Assembly (NCBI GenBank): GCA_963923035.1
Contig: CAWUKT010000097.1
Location: forward strand, 1-25,709
Length of the DNA stretch: 25,709 bases
Direction of reading: 5' to 3'
Source: CAWUKT01 sp963923035
GTDB lineage: Bacteria > Bacteroidota > Bacteroidia > J057 > JADKCL01
Part shown: positions 1 through 7,864 of the stretch, piece by piece
How positions within the stretch are numbered: the stretch's first letter is position 1
Layout: the number at the start of each line of letters is the position of its first letter
Position numbers and translations under genes: made by a program
The notes under the pieces: generated by a model
Database searches by the model: none
What the model was told of the DNA's origin: nothing
What the model saw: the letters and a program-made list of their open reading frames with translations, nothing else

Positions 1-97
1 AGAACTCTTTTTCAACAACGAAATCGAGAATGACTATTTTTCAGACACTACCTAGACTCCTCAGCTTGGATTCAGACAGGAAAGGATAAGCTGGGTA

Positions 98-130
98 CAA
101 AAAAAAGAGTGGCCGCCCGACCACTCTTTT
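98..130 (-). terminator. Rho-independent terminator of the Crp/Fnr gene
   Basis: A perfect 10-bp stem (103-112 with 121-130, AAAAGAGTGG/CCACTCTTTT) closes an 8-nt loop. Read on the minus strand it is followed by a run of T (complement of the A-run at 99-108). It lies 25 nt past the stop codon of the minus-strand regulator gene ending at 155. Confidence 0.85.
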
Positions 131-154
131 CGCTTGGGTAATTCCTGCAGAGTC

Positions 155-835
155 TCACAGCACCGAGATGTCCCGGATGAGAAGCCGGTGCCGATCGTAA
201 TAAATTTTATTGCTGCCCTTCAATTCGTTCAGGACGGAGGAGACGGTCTGACGGCTCGTGGTCGTCAGGTTGCCGATGTCCTGGTGGGTCAGGAAGGGAC
301 GCAGCAGGGTTTCGTACCCGATCTTTTTGCCTTGTTTGCGGGCCGTTTCCTTGAGGAATTCAATGATCCGGGTCCGTGAGTTTTGGAAGGTGAGGGACTC
401 GAGGCGGCGTTCTGCACTCTGGAGTTTCTGGGCAATCTGGGCAGTCACCTTGAAGCTGAGTTCAGGGTTGTTTTTCATCAACATGGCCATTTGAGAAGCG
501 GGGATTTGATAGACCACGACGCCTGAATCCATGGCGCTGGCGGAATCCCGGCGGGTATTGTGACCGAAGAGGGCTTCCTCGCCGACCATTTCACCCTGGT
601 GGATGAGGTTTTTCAATACTTCTTTGTCATCGGCTCCGATGGTACTGATCTTGACCCGGCCCTTCTTGATGATGTACACGTAGCGGGCGTCCTGTCCACT
701 GCTGTACAGCGATTCATTCTTCTCCAAGTCAATTTCGACCGCCTGCGTATCGAGAATCGTTCTTTCGGATTCTGTCAACATGTCGAGCAAGCCAATGAAT
801 TCCTGATTCTTCTCTTTCACCATTTGATTAATCAT
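155..835 (-). CDS. Crp/Fnr-family transcriptional regulator
   Basis: This 226-residue protein has the two-part Crp/Fnr architecture. Residues about 20-130 form a cyclic-nucleotide-binding-like beta-roll, with the glycine-rich stretch YSSGQDARYVYIIKKGRVKI and a phosphate-cassette-like segment GEMVGEEALF...RRDSAS near 81-100. A long dimerisation helix follows (about 125-165), then a C-terminal winged helix-turn-helix with recognition helix TSRQTVSSVLNELK (193-206). There is no N-terminal cysteine cluster, so it is not an oxygen-sensing FNR with a [4Fe-4S] centre; the ligand is unknown. It is a monocistronic minus-strand gene with its own terminator, divergent from the TonB-like gene. ATG at codon 5 is an alternative start. 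Family assignment is firm; target genes cannot be told from the sequence. Confidence 0.92.
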   Translation of the reverse strand: MINQMVKEKNQEFIGLLDMLTESERTILDTQAVEIDLEKNESLYSSGQDARYVYIIKKGRVKISTIGADDKEVLKNLIHQGEMVGEEALFGHNTRRDSASAMDSGVVVYQIPASQMAMLMKNNPELSFKVTAQIAQKLQSAERRLESLTFQNSRTRIIEFLKETARKQGKKIGYETLLRPFLTHQDIGNLTTTSRQTVSSVLNELKGSNKIYYDRHRLLIRDISVL

Positions 836-1264
836 TGTACCAATATTTATTATTACCCAGATGTTTTATTCTGTTGAATACGTTGTTCACCTCCTATAAC
901 AAGCTAAATCAGGAATCCCCCCAAAGATTATGGGCAAAAAAATTCCAAGCACTTAGGACAAGGTTTACAATTTCTTCATTTTGCAGAATAAAATTTCTTC
1001 GTTGCAACAAGAATAACCCAAAGAAGATGTGAAATGGGGTCAAATGGCAAAAATTATTTGGCTAATTTTTTTTCGGAGAAATTGAAAAAAAACGTGTCGG
1101 GCAGGTGACGGAGTCGGGTGAAGTGACAAAAATTCCAATTGAATGACGGGGAGACGATTGAAAATGGGGAACCTTGATGGGACAATCGGCAGAGAATAAG
1201 GGACTTCGGAGGACGGCCCGGTCCTATTTTCACCCGATTGAAGGGATTTCCTTATCTTAAAGGC
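836..1264. other. Gene-free divergent intergenic region
   Basis: About 430 nt of AT-rich sequence separate the Crp/Fnr gene (minus) from the TonB-like gene (plus). It should hold both promoters, but I found no convincing TTTG/TAnnTTTG pair on either strand. A perfect Shine-Dalgarno-like AGGAGGTG sits at 888-895 on the minus strand, about 50 nt before the regulator start, with no suitable start codon after it. A short hairpin (AGGAC/GTCCT) is present near 1210-1226. No RNA gene was recognised. Confidence 0.5.
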
Positions 1265-1663
1265 ATGAAAGCATTGTTATTGATGGCCTTGCTGGTCAGT
1301 TGTAGCTGGTTGATGGGGCAAAATGAAGTCCAGGACGGAACGCACCGCAATTATACGGTGGTCAACGAGCGGGAAGCCGAGTTTCCCGGCGGACAGGAAG
1401 CCCTCTACAAGACCTTGTTCCAGGAAATGGAATACCCCGAGGACGCCAAGGCCCAGGGCATCACCGGCAATGTTACCGTCGCCTTCTACGTCGAAGCCGA
1501 CAGCTCCACCAGCGATGTCCGTGCCCTGAATGACCTCGGCGGCGGCACCAAGGCCGAAGCCGAACGACTGATCAAGTCGTTGAAATTTGCGCCGGCCATC
1601 CAGAATGGAAAGCCGGTCCGCCAGCAAATGATGCTGCCGGTGCTGTTTCGCATCTACGACTGA
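1265..1663 (+). CDS. Small TonB C-terminal-domain protein (energy-transducer-like)
   Basis: This 132-residue exported protein consists of a signal sequence and one TonB C-terminal domain. The N-terminus MKALLLMALLVSC is hydrophobic; LVSC could act as a lipobox (cysteine at residue 13), or signal peptidase I could cut after the later MGQ. The domain carries the Bacteroidota TonB_C signatures FPGGQEALYK, YPEDAKAQGITGNVTVAFYV and the C-terminal QNGKPVRQQMMLPVLF. There is no proline-rich periplasmic spacer and no ExbB/ExbD partner nearby, so a classical TonB role in outer-membrane transport is not assured. Similar short proteins are common in this phylum and may act in envelope protein contacts. 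I chose the ATG at 1265 because it begins the signal sequence; the frame also opens at a TTG at 1238. Its stop is only 11 nt from the stop of the convergent HExxH gene. Confidence 0.8.
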   Translation: MKALLLMALLVSCSWLMGQNEVQDGTHRNYTVVNEREAEFPGGQEALYKTLFQEMEYPEDAKAQGITGNVTVAFYVEADSSTSDVRALNDLGGGTKAEAERLIKSLKFAPAIQNGKPVRQQMMLPVLFRIYD

Positions 1664-1674
1664 GGCCCCCGGAC

Positions 1675-3165
1675 CTACGTCAACGCCGCCACCTCATTTC
1701 CTTCGTACAGTAGCCTGAGCTGTTCCAGGGCCTCATCCGGCCCCAATGCCCCCGTATCAATTACGAAGTGCTTGAACTCCCGGAACGAGGGATTCTCCAA
1801 CGAATGCCGCACAGCCTTCCGGAACGTTTCTCCCTTTCGCTTCGAAGTCCGATCCATTAGCAGCTCCAGCGTCTCCTCCACATGTCCCACCGGACGCACC
1901 TGCACCACCCGCGAATTGCTCTGTCGAATCATCTTCAGCATCTGATTCCGGGCCTCCACCGAACTGAAGACACAGTGCCCCGCGCCCAATTCAAGGATGC
2001 CTTCTTTCAGATTCAGCAACCCGAATTGAACGGCCTTGAGCTTTAAAAAGTCCATTTCCCGAGCGGAGAACTTCTTTTCCTTCATCCATTTCCACAGCAC
2101 CTGAAAGACCACCCGCTCGTCCATTCTGACCAGTCCCTCCACAATTTCCAAACTCCCAAACTCTTCGACCAGCTTGTTTTGGACCACAGGCAACTGCCAC
2201 CACAGCTTCCAGCAATAACTGTCCGAGCTCAGGACCGGAGTTCCGAACCCTTTGCGCATGCCACGGGCAAGGCTTGATTTCCCACTTCCCGCCGGCCCAA
2301 TCAAAATGACAGGACCCGCTTTTTTCTTCTGCTGCTTCGCAACGGCTTCCAGCCCCGCCCGGATCAATCCACGCCCCCATTGAGAGAATTCCTCAAAGAA
2401 AACAGCACCTTCGGGCGTCCAGCGGGCGCATTTCTCCACCAGGTTCAATCCCCGGCACAGCCGACGGGCATTTTTCTGGGTGAGGCCCATGACAAAGGTG
2501 TTCTCAGGATCGTGCTCCAACAGAATCAGGTCCAGCGCGAGGACGTGCATGAAGGCATAGACGCCATGGAACACCGCCGACAGCGGCCGCGGAATGTCCA
2601 GCCGGATCGGGCTGTCGTACAATTCCTCCTGCGAATTCAGGAACAAGGGCGACGACTGGTTGAAGGCGAGTCCGAGGGCAAACAACTTGTTGTGGGCCAT
2701 CTCGTGGACCATGGCCTGGGCAAGGAGAATGGGGTTGTGGATGGTCGCCCAAATCGCCCCGATGATCGCATCGGGTTGGTGGCTGTTCGAGCCGGGATAG
2801 TTCGTCTCGTTCGATACTCCCTGGATCCGCACCGGGTCCATCACGTCCAGCAATTCCCCAAATTGCTCCGCGACTTCCGGCCACAGGTTCACCAAGGCCT
2901 CAGCCCGGGCGATATTGGGATGATCCAAGGCTGCCGGAGGAAACCGCGCCTCAAACTTCTCCGGCCATTCCAGGTGCCGCAAGGCCACCCGACCGGAAAA
3001 GATGGTGGGTTCGCCCTTGCGGGCCGGCACGACACGGGCCAGGGGAGATTGGCGGATCAGCTCCCGATAAATAAAGGTGTCCGATCCATCCTTCCGCGGA
3101 ATAGCGATGGTTTTCCAGTCCGAGATGGAGAGGTATTCGGTGGGGGAGAATGTTTTAACAGCCAT
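1675..3165 (-). CDS. HExxH peptide beta-hydroxylase-like domain fused to a P-loop kinase-like domain
   Basis: This 496-residue protein has two parts. Residues about 80-270 resemble the HExxH domain found in peptide-modification clusters (the TIGR04267-type family, now described as alpha-ketoglutarate-dependent HExxH peptide beta-hydroxylases). They contain HEMAH at 154-158 in the context LAQAMVHEMAHNKLFAL, followed by YDSPIRLDIPRP and HGVYAFMHVLALDL (200-213), the usual order of conserved blocks. Residues about 284-490 form a P-loop NTPase with Walker A GPAGSGKS at 290-297, an SSD motif at 313-315 and a LELGAG segment at 391-396, most like the shikimate kinase/AAA_33 group. The start overlaps the end of the preceding gene by 11 nt, so it is last in the four-gene operon. 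Inferred role: hydroxylation of side chains in the operon's His/Asp-rich protein. The kinase-like half has no obvious substrate. The domain assignments come from motif recognition, not a profile search. Confidence 0.72.
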   Translation of the reverse strand: MAVKTFSPTEYLSISDWKTIAIPRKDGSDTFIYRELIRQSPLARVVPARKGEPTIFSGRVALRHLEWPEKFEARFPPAALDHPNIARAEALVNLWPEVAEQFGELLDVMDPVRIQGVSNETNYPGSNSHQPDAIIGAIWATIHNPILLAQAMVHEMAHNKLFALGLAFNQSSPLFLNSQEELYDSPIRLDIPRPLSAVFHGVYAFMHVLALDLILLEHDPENTFVMGLTQKNARRLCRGLNLVEKCARWTPEGAVFFEEFSQWGRGLIRAGLEAVAKQQKKKAGPVILIGPAGSGKSSLARGMRKGFGTPVLSSDSYCWKLWWQLPVVQNKLVEEFGSLEIVEGLVRMDERVVFQVLWKWMKEKKFSAREMDFLKLKAVQFGLLNLKEGILELGAGHCVFSSVEARNQMLKMIRQSNSRVVQVRPVGHVEETLELLMDRTSKRKGETFRKAVRHSLENPSFREFKHFVIDTGALGPDEALEQLRLLYEGNEVAALT

Positions 3166-4000
3166 GCTTCAGGCCCTCCTTGAAAGATTTTGAATCGGTA
3201 ATGCGCAGGAATTTTCGTTGTCGGTAGGGAAAATTGAGCCCTGACACGCCCAATTCCGGGTAAGTACTGCCCTTGATCTCAATCCGATAGGTTTGATCCG
3301 TGGCGTCGGTCTCACAGGCGATTTTGAGCACTGGCGTCCGCAACTCGCAGATGCCGTGGCCCGCCGACCACTCCACCGGCCAATTCGAAATCTCGTTGAG
3401 AAAGATCGATTCGCGCTGGTAGCCCATTTCCGCCATCCAAACAATCTGTTCCCGCACGATTTGCTGGCTGTCGGGACAATGCAGCTGCTCCAGGGAATAG
3501 CTGACGGGATTGACGAGGACCTTCTGCCACAGCGGGCCAAACACAGTTCCTTCCGGCACCCGAATCAGGTTGCGGTCGGGTTTGTGCTTGGCGCCCGGGG
3601 TGGCCAGGGCGGCTTCCCAGATCGTTTCGCGCAGGTCGGCAGCGACGGTGGCGGCATGCCGGGCCCGGCAACTGGCCGGGATGCCATCCGCTTCGGGGTC
3701 GGTCCCGTTCTTTCGGAGGATGAAATCCGTGAAGGCAGGACCGCGCTCCTTCGGCCTTCCCACCGGCAATTCGGTGACTTCAACATCAAAATCGCGGGCT
3801 TCGCTGACCAGCCGCAGGGCCAGCGCCCCCGGCACCCGAATGCGCCGGACTTCCCAGCGGCCTTCGTGGATGCCGCGCAGGGTGGAGTAGATCATGGCCA
3901 CATTCAGGCGCCGGAACCGGGGTTCCCAGCGTTGGGCAGCGTCATCGCTGACCCAAGCCAGGTTCGTGAAAGGTGGTATTCTAAATTTTAATCGTTGCAT
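3155..4000 (-). CDS. Protein of unknown function in the radical SAM/HExxH operon
   Basis: I do not recognise a family for this 281-residue protein. It has no signal peptide and no membrane segment. The N-terminal part (FTNLAWVSDDAAQRWEPRF, then a basic stretch with RWEVRRIRV) and the C-terminal part (residues about 215-275, with TYRIEIKGSTYPELGVSGLNF) look like mixed alpha/beta folds, and no catalytic motif stands out. Cysteines are few and scattered. It starts at ATG 9 nt after the radical SAM stop and its end overlaps the HExxH gene by 11 nt, so translational coupling is likely. A role as an adaptor, substrate-recognition partner or further enzyme of the same modification pathway is inference from position only. 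Confidence 0.75.
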   Translation of the reverse strand: MQRLKFRIPPFTNLAWVSDDAAQRWEPRFRRLNVAMIYSTLRGIHEGRWEVRRIRVPGALALRLVSEARDFDVEVTELPVGRPKERGPAFTDFILRKNGTDPEADGIPASCRARHAATVAADLRETIWEAALATPGAKHKPDRNLIRVPEGTVFGPLWQKVLVNPVSYSLEQLHCPDSQQIVREQIVWMAEMGYQRESIFLNEISNWPVEWSAGHGICELRTPVLKIACETDATDQTYRIEIKGSTYPELGVSGLNFPYRQRKFLRITDSKSFKEGLKHGC

Positions 4001-4009
4001 GGGAATGGA

Positions 4010-5191
4010 TTAAGATGGAACCGAGGCTTGTTGCTTATTCACAATCTTGGTTAGGATGCGCTTCAGAGACGTATTCCGCCCCGACGCCCAATAGTTGAGG
4101 AGGTACTGTTCGAAGACGGGCCGGGCCGGATGCAGGGACAAAGGCACTTCGCCCTTGGCCACTATTTCCTTTTCCACCCGCCCAAACAGCTCCTTCCAGA
4201 CTTCGCAGTGCTCGGTCCGGTTCCGCCAATCGCCTTGCAGGGAGGTGCCGGGACATTGGCCTTTGCACATGGAGAAAAAGCGACATCCATTGCAGCCACC
4301 CATTTCCTGGGGCGTATGGTAAAGGGCGATGTAGCGGGCAAATGAAGGGGCACTTCCTTTTACAAAGTCGATGCCATCCTTATTGGTCCGCCCGCAATTG
4401 CTGCGCTGGCCATTGCCTTCGACGCCCTGGACTGCTGAGGTCGTATAGGGGTCGCAGGCATTCCACACACAACTCGTCTTCTCATCCTGCGCCTTCATCA
4501 GGGCCTTGATCTCCTGGAAAACATCAAAATTGAGGTTGACCAGCTCGGTTTGGAGTTCGTGGAAAAAGGTCAATGCCCGGATATTCTCCTCGGAAGACAG
4601 GTGATAGGCCTTGCGGATTTGTTCATTTTCCACCTCCATCAAATGCAGCCGCGCCGAATGAATTCCCATTTGGTCCAATTCCTTCACCCATTCCCCCATC
4701 CGCTCCAACTTCTCCTCCGACGCATTTCCCCGGTGCAGGGTAATGATCAACGAAGGCGGACGCCCGGCCTCCACCAACATCCGAATCGCATCTTCGGATT
4801 GCTGGGTCATCCGGCGGGTCTTTTTCAAGCTCCCCGCCCAACGGACATCGTTCAGCTCGCCGGGACCATCAATGGAGAGCCCGACCTTAACCTTGTACTT
4901 CTCAAACAATTCGACGTGGGCAGGCGTGATCAGGCTGCCATTGGTCTGGAGCGAATTTTTCCCGTACTCTTCCATTCCCCAGGCCCAGAGCGTTTCCAGG
5001 TCTTCGAGGGGGACGAGCAGGGCTTCTCCACCAAAGAGGGTAAAGCCGCCACCCTCCTTCTGGATGGCGGCTTTCATAATTTCAATGTCGTAAGGCTTGG
5101 TCGCTTCTTCCACATCGCGCTGCGGGTGCTGGTAGCAGTACTGGCAGGCAATGTTGCATTTGACGCCAAGCGGTCTTAGTTCTACACTCAT
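4010..5191 (-). CDS. Radical SAM/SPASM peptide- or protein-modifying enzyme
   Basis: This 393-residue cytosolic enzyme has the complete radical SAM signature CX3CX2C (C12, C16, C19, in CNIACQYC), the SAM-binding GGE motif at 54-56 and the GLSIDGP strand at 104-110 typical of the anaerobic sulfatase-maturase/SPASM branch. The C-terminal SPASM region has eight cysteines: C241, C246, C266, C300, C303, C309, C313 and C329. The core CX2CX5CX3C spacing is exact, consistent with two auxiliary [4Fe-4S] clusters. Such enzymes make carbon-carbon, thioether or formylglycine changes in ribosomal peptides or proteins. No sulfatase lies nearby. The gene begins 18 nt after the 884-residue His/Asp-tail protein and precedes two other cluster genes, so that protein is the likely substrate. 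The type of bond formed cannot be read from the sequence. Confidence 0.9.
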   Translation of the reverse strand: MSVELRPLGVKCNIACQYCYQHPQRDVEEATKPYDIEIMKAAIQKEGGGFTLFGGEALLVPLEDLETLWAWGMEEYGKNSLQTNGSLITPAHVELFEKYKVKVGLSIDGPGELNDVRWAGSLKKTRRMTQQSEDAIRMLVEAGRPPSLIITLHRGNASEEKLERMGEWVKELDQMGIHSARLHLMEVENEQIRKAYHLSSEENIRALTFFHELQTELVNLNFDVFQEIKALMKAQDEKTSCVWNACDPYTTSAVQGVEGNGQRSNCGRTNKDGIDFVKGSAPSFARYIALYHTPQEMGGCNGCRFFSMCKGQCPGTSLQGDWRNRTEHCEVWKELFGRVEKEIVAKGEVPLSLHPARPVFEQYLLNYWASGRNTSLKRILTKIVNKQQASVPS

Positions 5192-5209
5192 GTTTGGATT
5201 CGATGGAGG

Positions 5210-7864
5210 TTAAATTCCAAAATCAACGTGGTCACCAGCATCATAATGCTTCCCAATGTGGGCGACATCGGCGTGGACTCCGACGTGAGCAGAGCCAGAG
5301 AAATGGGCCTTGAGGTCGATACTGGTCAAGGCCACTCCTGTGTCTACTCCGACCTTACCGCCTACACCTACCGAGCCTCCACCGACATGCACGTCAATGT
5401 GTACCGATTGATCCAGGTGGGGGGACGAGGCGTCAGCATGCGCATGGGGCGGCATCTTCATATCGAAGTGGGCTCCCGCATCCACATTGACAAGAGATAC
5501 GTCAAAGGAAGGCGTGGAGAAGCTGGCCGAGGCTCCCACATCAGCATGAACTCCATAGACCCAAGCATCCGCGTGGGTGTCAATGATCTTTCCAAAGTCC
5601 ACATGGAAATGCTTGCTGGGCACATTGGCACCGATGTCAAAGTGGAAATCGGGGTCACCATCGATGTGAACTCCTTGCTGAAGGGTTGACAGTAGGGCCA
5701 CAATCTCGGTGATGGACTGGCCGTAAGCATGTTTCAGGACATTCAGGATGAATTCGCCGTCGGTGAACAAGCCCTTCGCCCAGGCTTTGAGGTAGTTGGT
5801 GACGTCGGAGAAGTATTTACCGAAAATTCCCGTCGCCTCATCGACGACTTTCTTGGCGATGGCGGTAGCGAGGTCAGCCAGGCTGTTCAGGTCACCCGCG
5901 ACGTCGTAGCTGAAGGAGAAACTGTGGGTGTTCCAGGAAAATGAGCCATCCACCTTGGCGGAGAAAGATGTCCCGTCAACTGAAACGGCAATTCCTCCAC
6001 CTAAATGAGCCGAAACATTGATCGTCCCCAATGTCACACCGCCTACTTTGATGACCGGACTGGCGTGGAAAGCAATGTTCAGCTTGCTGGCAAAGGACAT
6101 GTGGTCGGCATCCGTGAACTTCACCGCAATTGAATCCTGGAGGAAATCAAAATTGCTCTTCATGTTGATGTCGAAGGAATCCGACGAGATCGACGCATCG
6201 GCCACGGTGGACAGGCCGAGCACGCTGGCATTGGCGCTGGCATCGAAGGACTGCTTGGTGGTGTCAAAGTCGAAGAATGCGCCGCCGGGTTGAACCCCAT
6301 TTCCGCCTTTTCCATTCCCCGTCACCTTGATCTTCCCACCCAGCAAATTAATCGGATCGATGTCGGCCTGGCCCTTGATTCCACTGCTTTGGTTGATCAT
6401 CAAGGCAGCGTAGGTATTGAAGCCCCAGAAGTCAATGCCCGCGTTGAAGCCAACGCCCGGCTGACAGGTGGAGCCCTTCAAGGGGCCCACAGGGATCTGC
6501 TGCGCCCGGTCGCACCAGTAGAAGACCAATTGGTTGAATTTGAAATCAGAGAGCACGGAGGGCAAATTGACGCCGCTGCTGATGACCGCACTGAAAATGG
6601 AGGGCAGGCTCAGGTTCTTGACGTTGATGTAGAGCAGGGATGGGTTCGGGAGATCATCGGTGAATTCGATAGTCAGGGCAAATTGGGCATCCAGATTTTG
6701 AGTTCCCAATTCGAAGCCGCCCGCAAAGGTCAGGCCAGCACCGGTTTCCGCCCCAAACGACACGTCTACGCCGAAGCCAATGTCCAGCAGGGTAAAGCCT
6801 TGGATATTGAAGGGCTCGACGATCTTGGTATCGCTGCTGAGAGTGGCTTCCACGGCTCCGGTTCCGTCTGAGAAGGTAAAGGAAATGGTGCCGGTAACCG
6901 TGATCGAGGTCACGCCGGGATTGCCGGGGATGGTGATGGGAATGTCCAGGGTGCCGGCCAGGGCCGCCGAAACCGAACCACCGGTGCTGACGCCGAAGGA
7001 GAAATCTACCGCGCTGAGCATCAACTTGGAGTAGCCGGGGAAGGAGAAGGGTCCCGGAATTCCCGCCGTGATTTTGGCATTGGTGGTACTCAGGATGATG
7101 GTGACGTCCAGGGGAGTTCCCGACAAGGACTTGGCCAATTCGTTCTCGATGGCCACCACGGCATTGGTGGAGCCGGATCCCTGCTGGAGATTGAGCGTCG
7201 AGCGGAATTCAATTCCTTTGACCACTCCATCAATCCCGGCCAATTTCAACGATTCATCGTCAAAATCTGAGATAACCACGGCCGAATCGCTGAAAGTAAG
7301 CGCATCGAAGATGGACAGGTCGCTGGAAATATCTCCCAGGGTCACGGTTGATTTCAATTCCACCCCCAGGGCAGCTCCCCACGCACCATTGTTGTACACC
7401 ACCGCCAAATCGACTTCCCCCCAGGTGGTCTGGGCAGTCAATTTCAAGGAGTACTTTTTGGCGTGGGAATCGTAGGAGGTGCTGATTCCAATTCCCGTCA
7501 AAGTGAGGTTTTTGACGGAACTGGGCAGGGTTGGCACCGAACCCAGGAAGTGGTCGAGGACCTTGTTGATGTCACCGGTATCGGTGGTTGAGGCCGAGAA
7601 ATCCCAGGTCCAGGCCTCATCCGCATAGGTGAATTTCCAGTCTATGCTCAAGCCTACGCCAAACAATTCCAGCTCCCCGGTCAGGGTCACCGAGGACGTA
7701 TCGGCGACGACCTTAGCGCTCGCCACCTGGATGTTGTTGGACTTGATAAGATTGTTGATGAAGCTCGTTATCTGAACTTCTGAAACTGCCGCATTGGGCA
7801 AAGAAATGGCGCCGCTGGAAATTGCACTCTCCAGCTGTTGCGCCAAAGTCGATACTGCACTCAT
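5210..7864 (-). CDS. Large beta-rich protein with His-X-Asp tail, candidate substrate of the modification cluster
   Basis: This 884-residue protein is first in the operon and has no signal peptide or membrane helix. Residues 1-50 are helical and Ala/Ser-rich, like a possible recognition region. Residues about 50-690 are a long run of amphipathic beta strands rich in Ser, Thr, Gly, Val and Asp, with only two cysteines. In the N-terminal part, units with motifs such as WKFTYADEAWTWDFSA and LAVVYNNGAWGAALGVEL recur. Residues about 690-731 are helical. The last 153 residues change composition sharply: His and Asp dominate and twelve HxD triplets occur. No known enzyme motif was found. It could be a very long precursor whose tail is modified by the neighbouring radical SAM and HExxH enzymes, or a structural or metal-binding protein matured by them. 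I am sure of the reading frame, unsure of function. Confidence 0.85.
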   Translation of the reverse strand: MSAVSTLAQQLESAISSGAISLPNAAVSEVQITSFINNLIKSNNIQVASAKVVADTSSVTLTGELELFGVGLSIDWKFTYADEAWTWDFSASTTDTGDINKVLDHFLGSVPTLPSSVKNLTLTGIGISTSYDSHAKKYSLKLTAQTTWGEVDLAVVYNNGAWGAALGVELKSTVTLGDISSDLSIFDALTFSDSAVVISDFDDESLKLAGIDGVVKGIEFRSTLNLQQGSGSTNAVVAIENELAKSLSGTPLDVTIILSTTNAKITAGIPGPFSFPGYSKLMLSAVDFSFGVSTGGSVSAALAGTLDIPITIPGNPGVTSITVTGTISFTFSDGTGAVEATLSSDTKIVEPFNIQGFTLLDIGFGVDVSFGAETGAGLTFAGGFELGTQNLDAQFALTIEFTDDLPNPSLLYINVKNLSLPSIFSAVISSGVNLPSVLSDFKFNQLVFYWCDRAQQIPVGPLKGSTCQPGVGFNAGIDFWGFNTYAALMINQSSGIKGQADIDPINLLGGKIKVTGNGKGGNGVQPGGAFFDFDTTKQSFDASANASVLGLSTVADASISSDSFDINMKSNFDFLQDSIAVKFTDADHMSFASKLNIAFHASPVIKVGGVTLGTINVSAHLGGGIAVSVDGTSFSAKVDGSFSWNTHSFSFSYDVAGDLNSLADLATAIAKKVVDEATGIFGKYFSDVTNYLKAWAKGLFTDGEFILNVLKHAYGQSITEIVALLSTLQQGVHIDGDPDFHFDIGANVPSKHFHVDFGKIIDTHADAWVYGVHADVGASASFSTPSFDVSLVNVDAGAHFDMKMPPHAHADASSPHLDQSVHIDVHVGGGSVGVGGKVGVDTGVALTSIDLKAHFSGSAHVGVHADVAHIGKHYDAGDHVDFGI
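5213..5671 (-). repeat. His-X-Asp motif array coding for the C-terminal tail
   Basis: Codons 732-884 of the large protein encode twelve HxD triplets, with histidines at 733, 741, 754, 764, 773, 799, 809, 816, 822, 864, 873 and 879. The middle residue is small or hydrophobic (I, F, V, A, F, A, L, I, A, Y, V). Many are set in short strands such as GVHADVGA, GVHADVAH and HVDFG, and the protein ends DHVDFGI. The preceding 731 residues have very few histidines and no comparable array, so this is a distinct module. The DNA repeats are degenerate, meaning the motif is kept at the protein level. Confidence 0.85.

Noticed and set aside
888..895. Perfect minus-strand Shine-Dalgarno AGGAGGTG upstream of the Crp/Fnr gene
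   Set aside because: No start codon lies at a usable distance and the regulator frame has an in-frame stop upstream of its ATG, so I could not define a leader peptide; probably chance.
2380..3183. Long plus-strand open frame opposite the HExxH gene
   Set aside because: It is the antisense shadow of a gene with clear domain motifs and shows no protein family signature.
4010..5191. Anaerobic sulfatase-maturating enzyme
   Set aside because: The GLSIDGP strand and SPASM cysteines also fit this family, but no sulfatase gene is nearby. The context of a HExxH enzyme and His/Asp-tail protein points to a peptide/protein modification system instead.
5228..5689. Plus-strand open frame opposite the His/Asp tail
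   Set aside because: It is open only because the opposite strand repeats GAC/CAC-type codons; the minus-strand frame continues for 884 codons and fits the operon.
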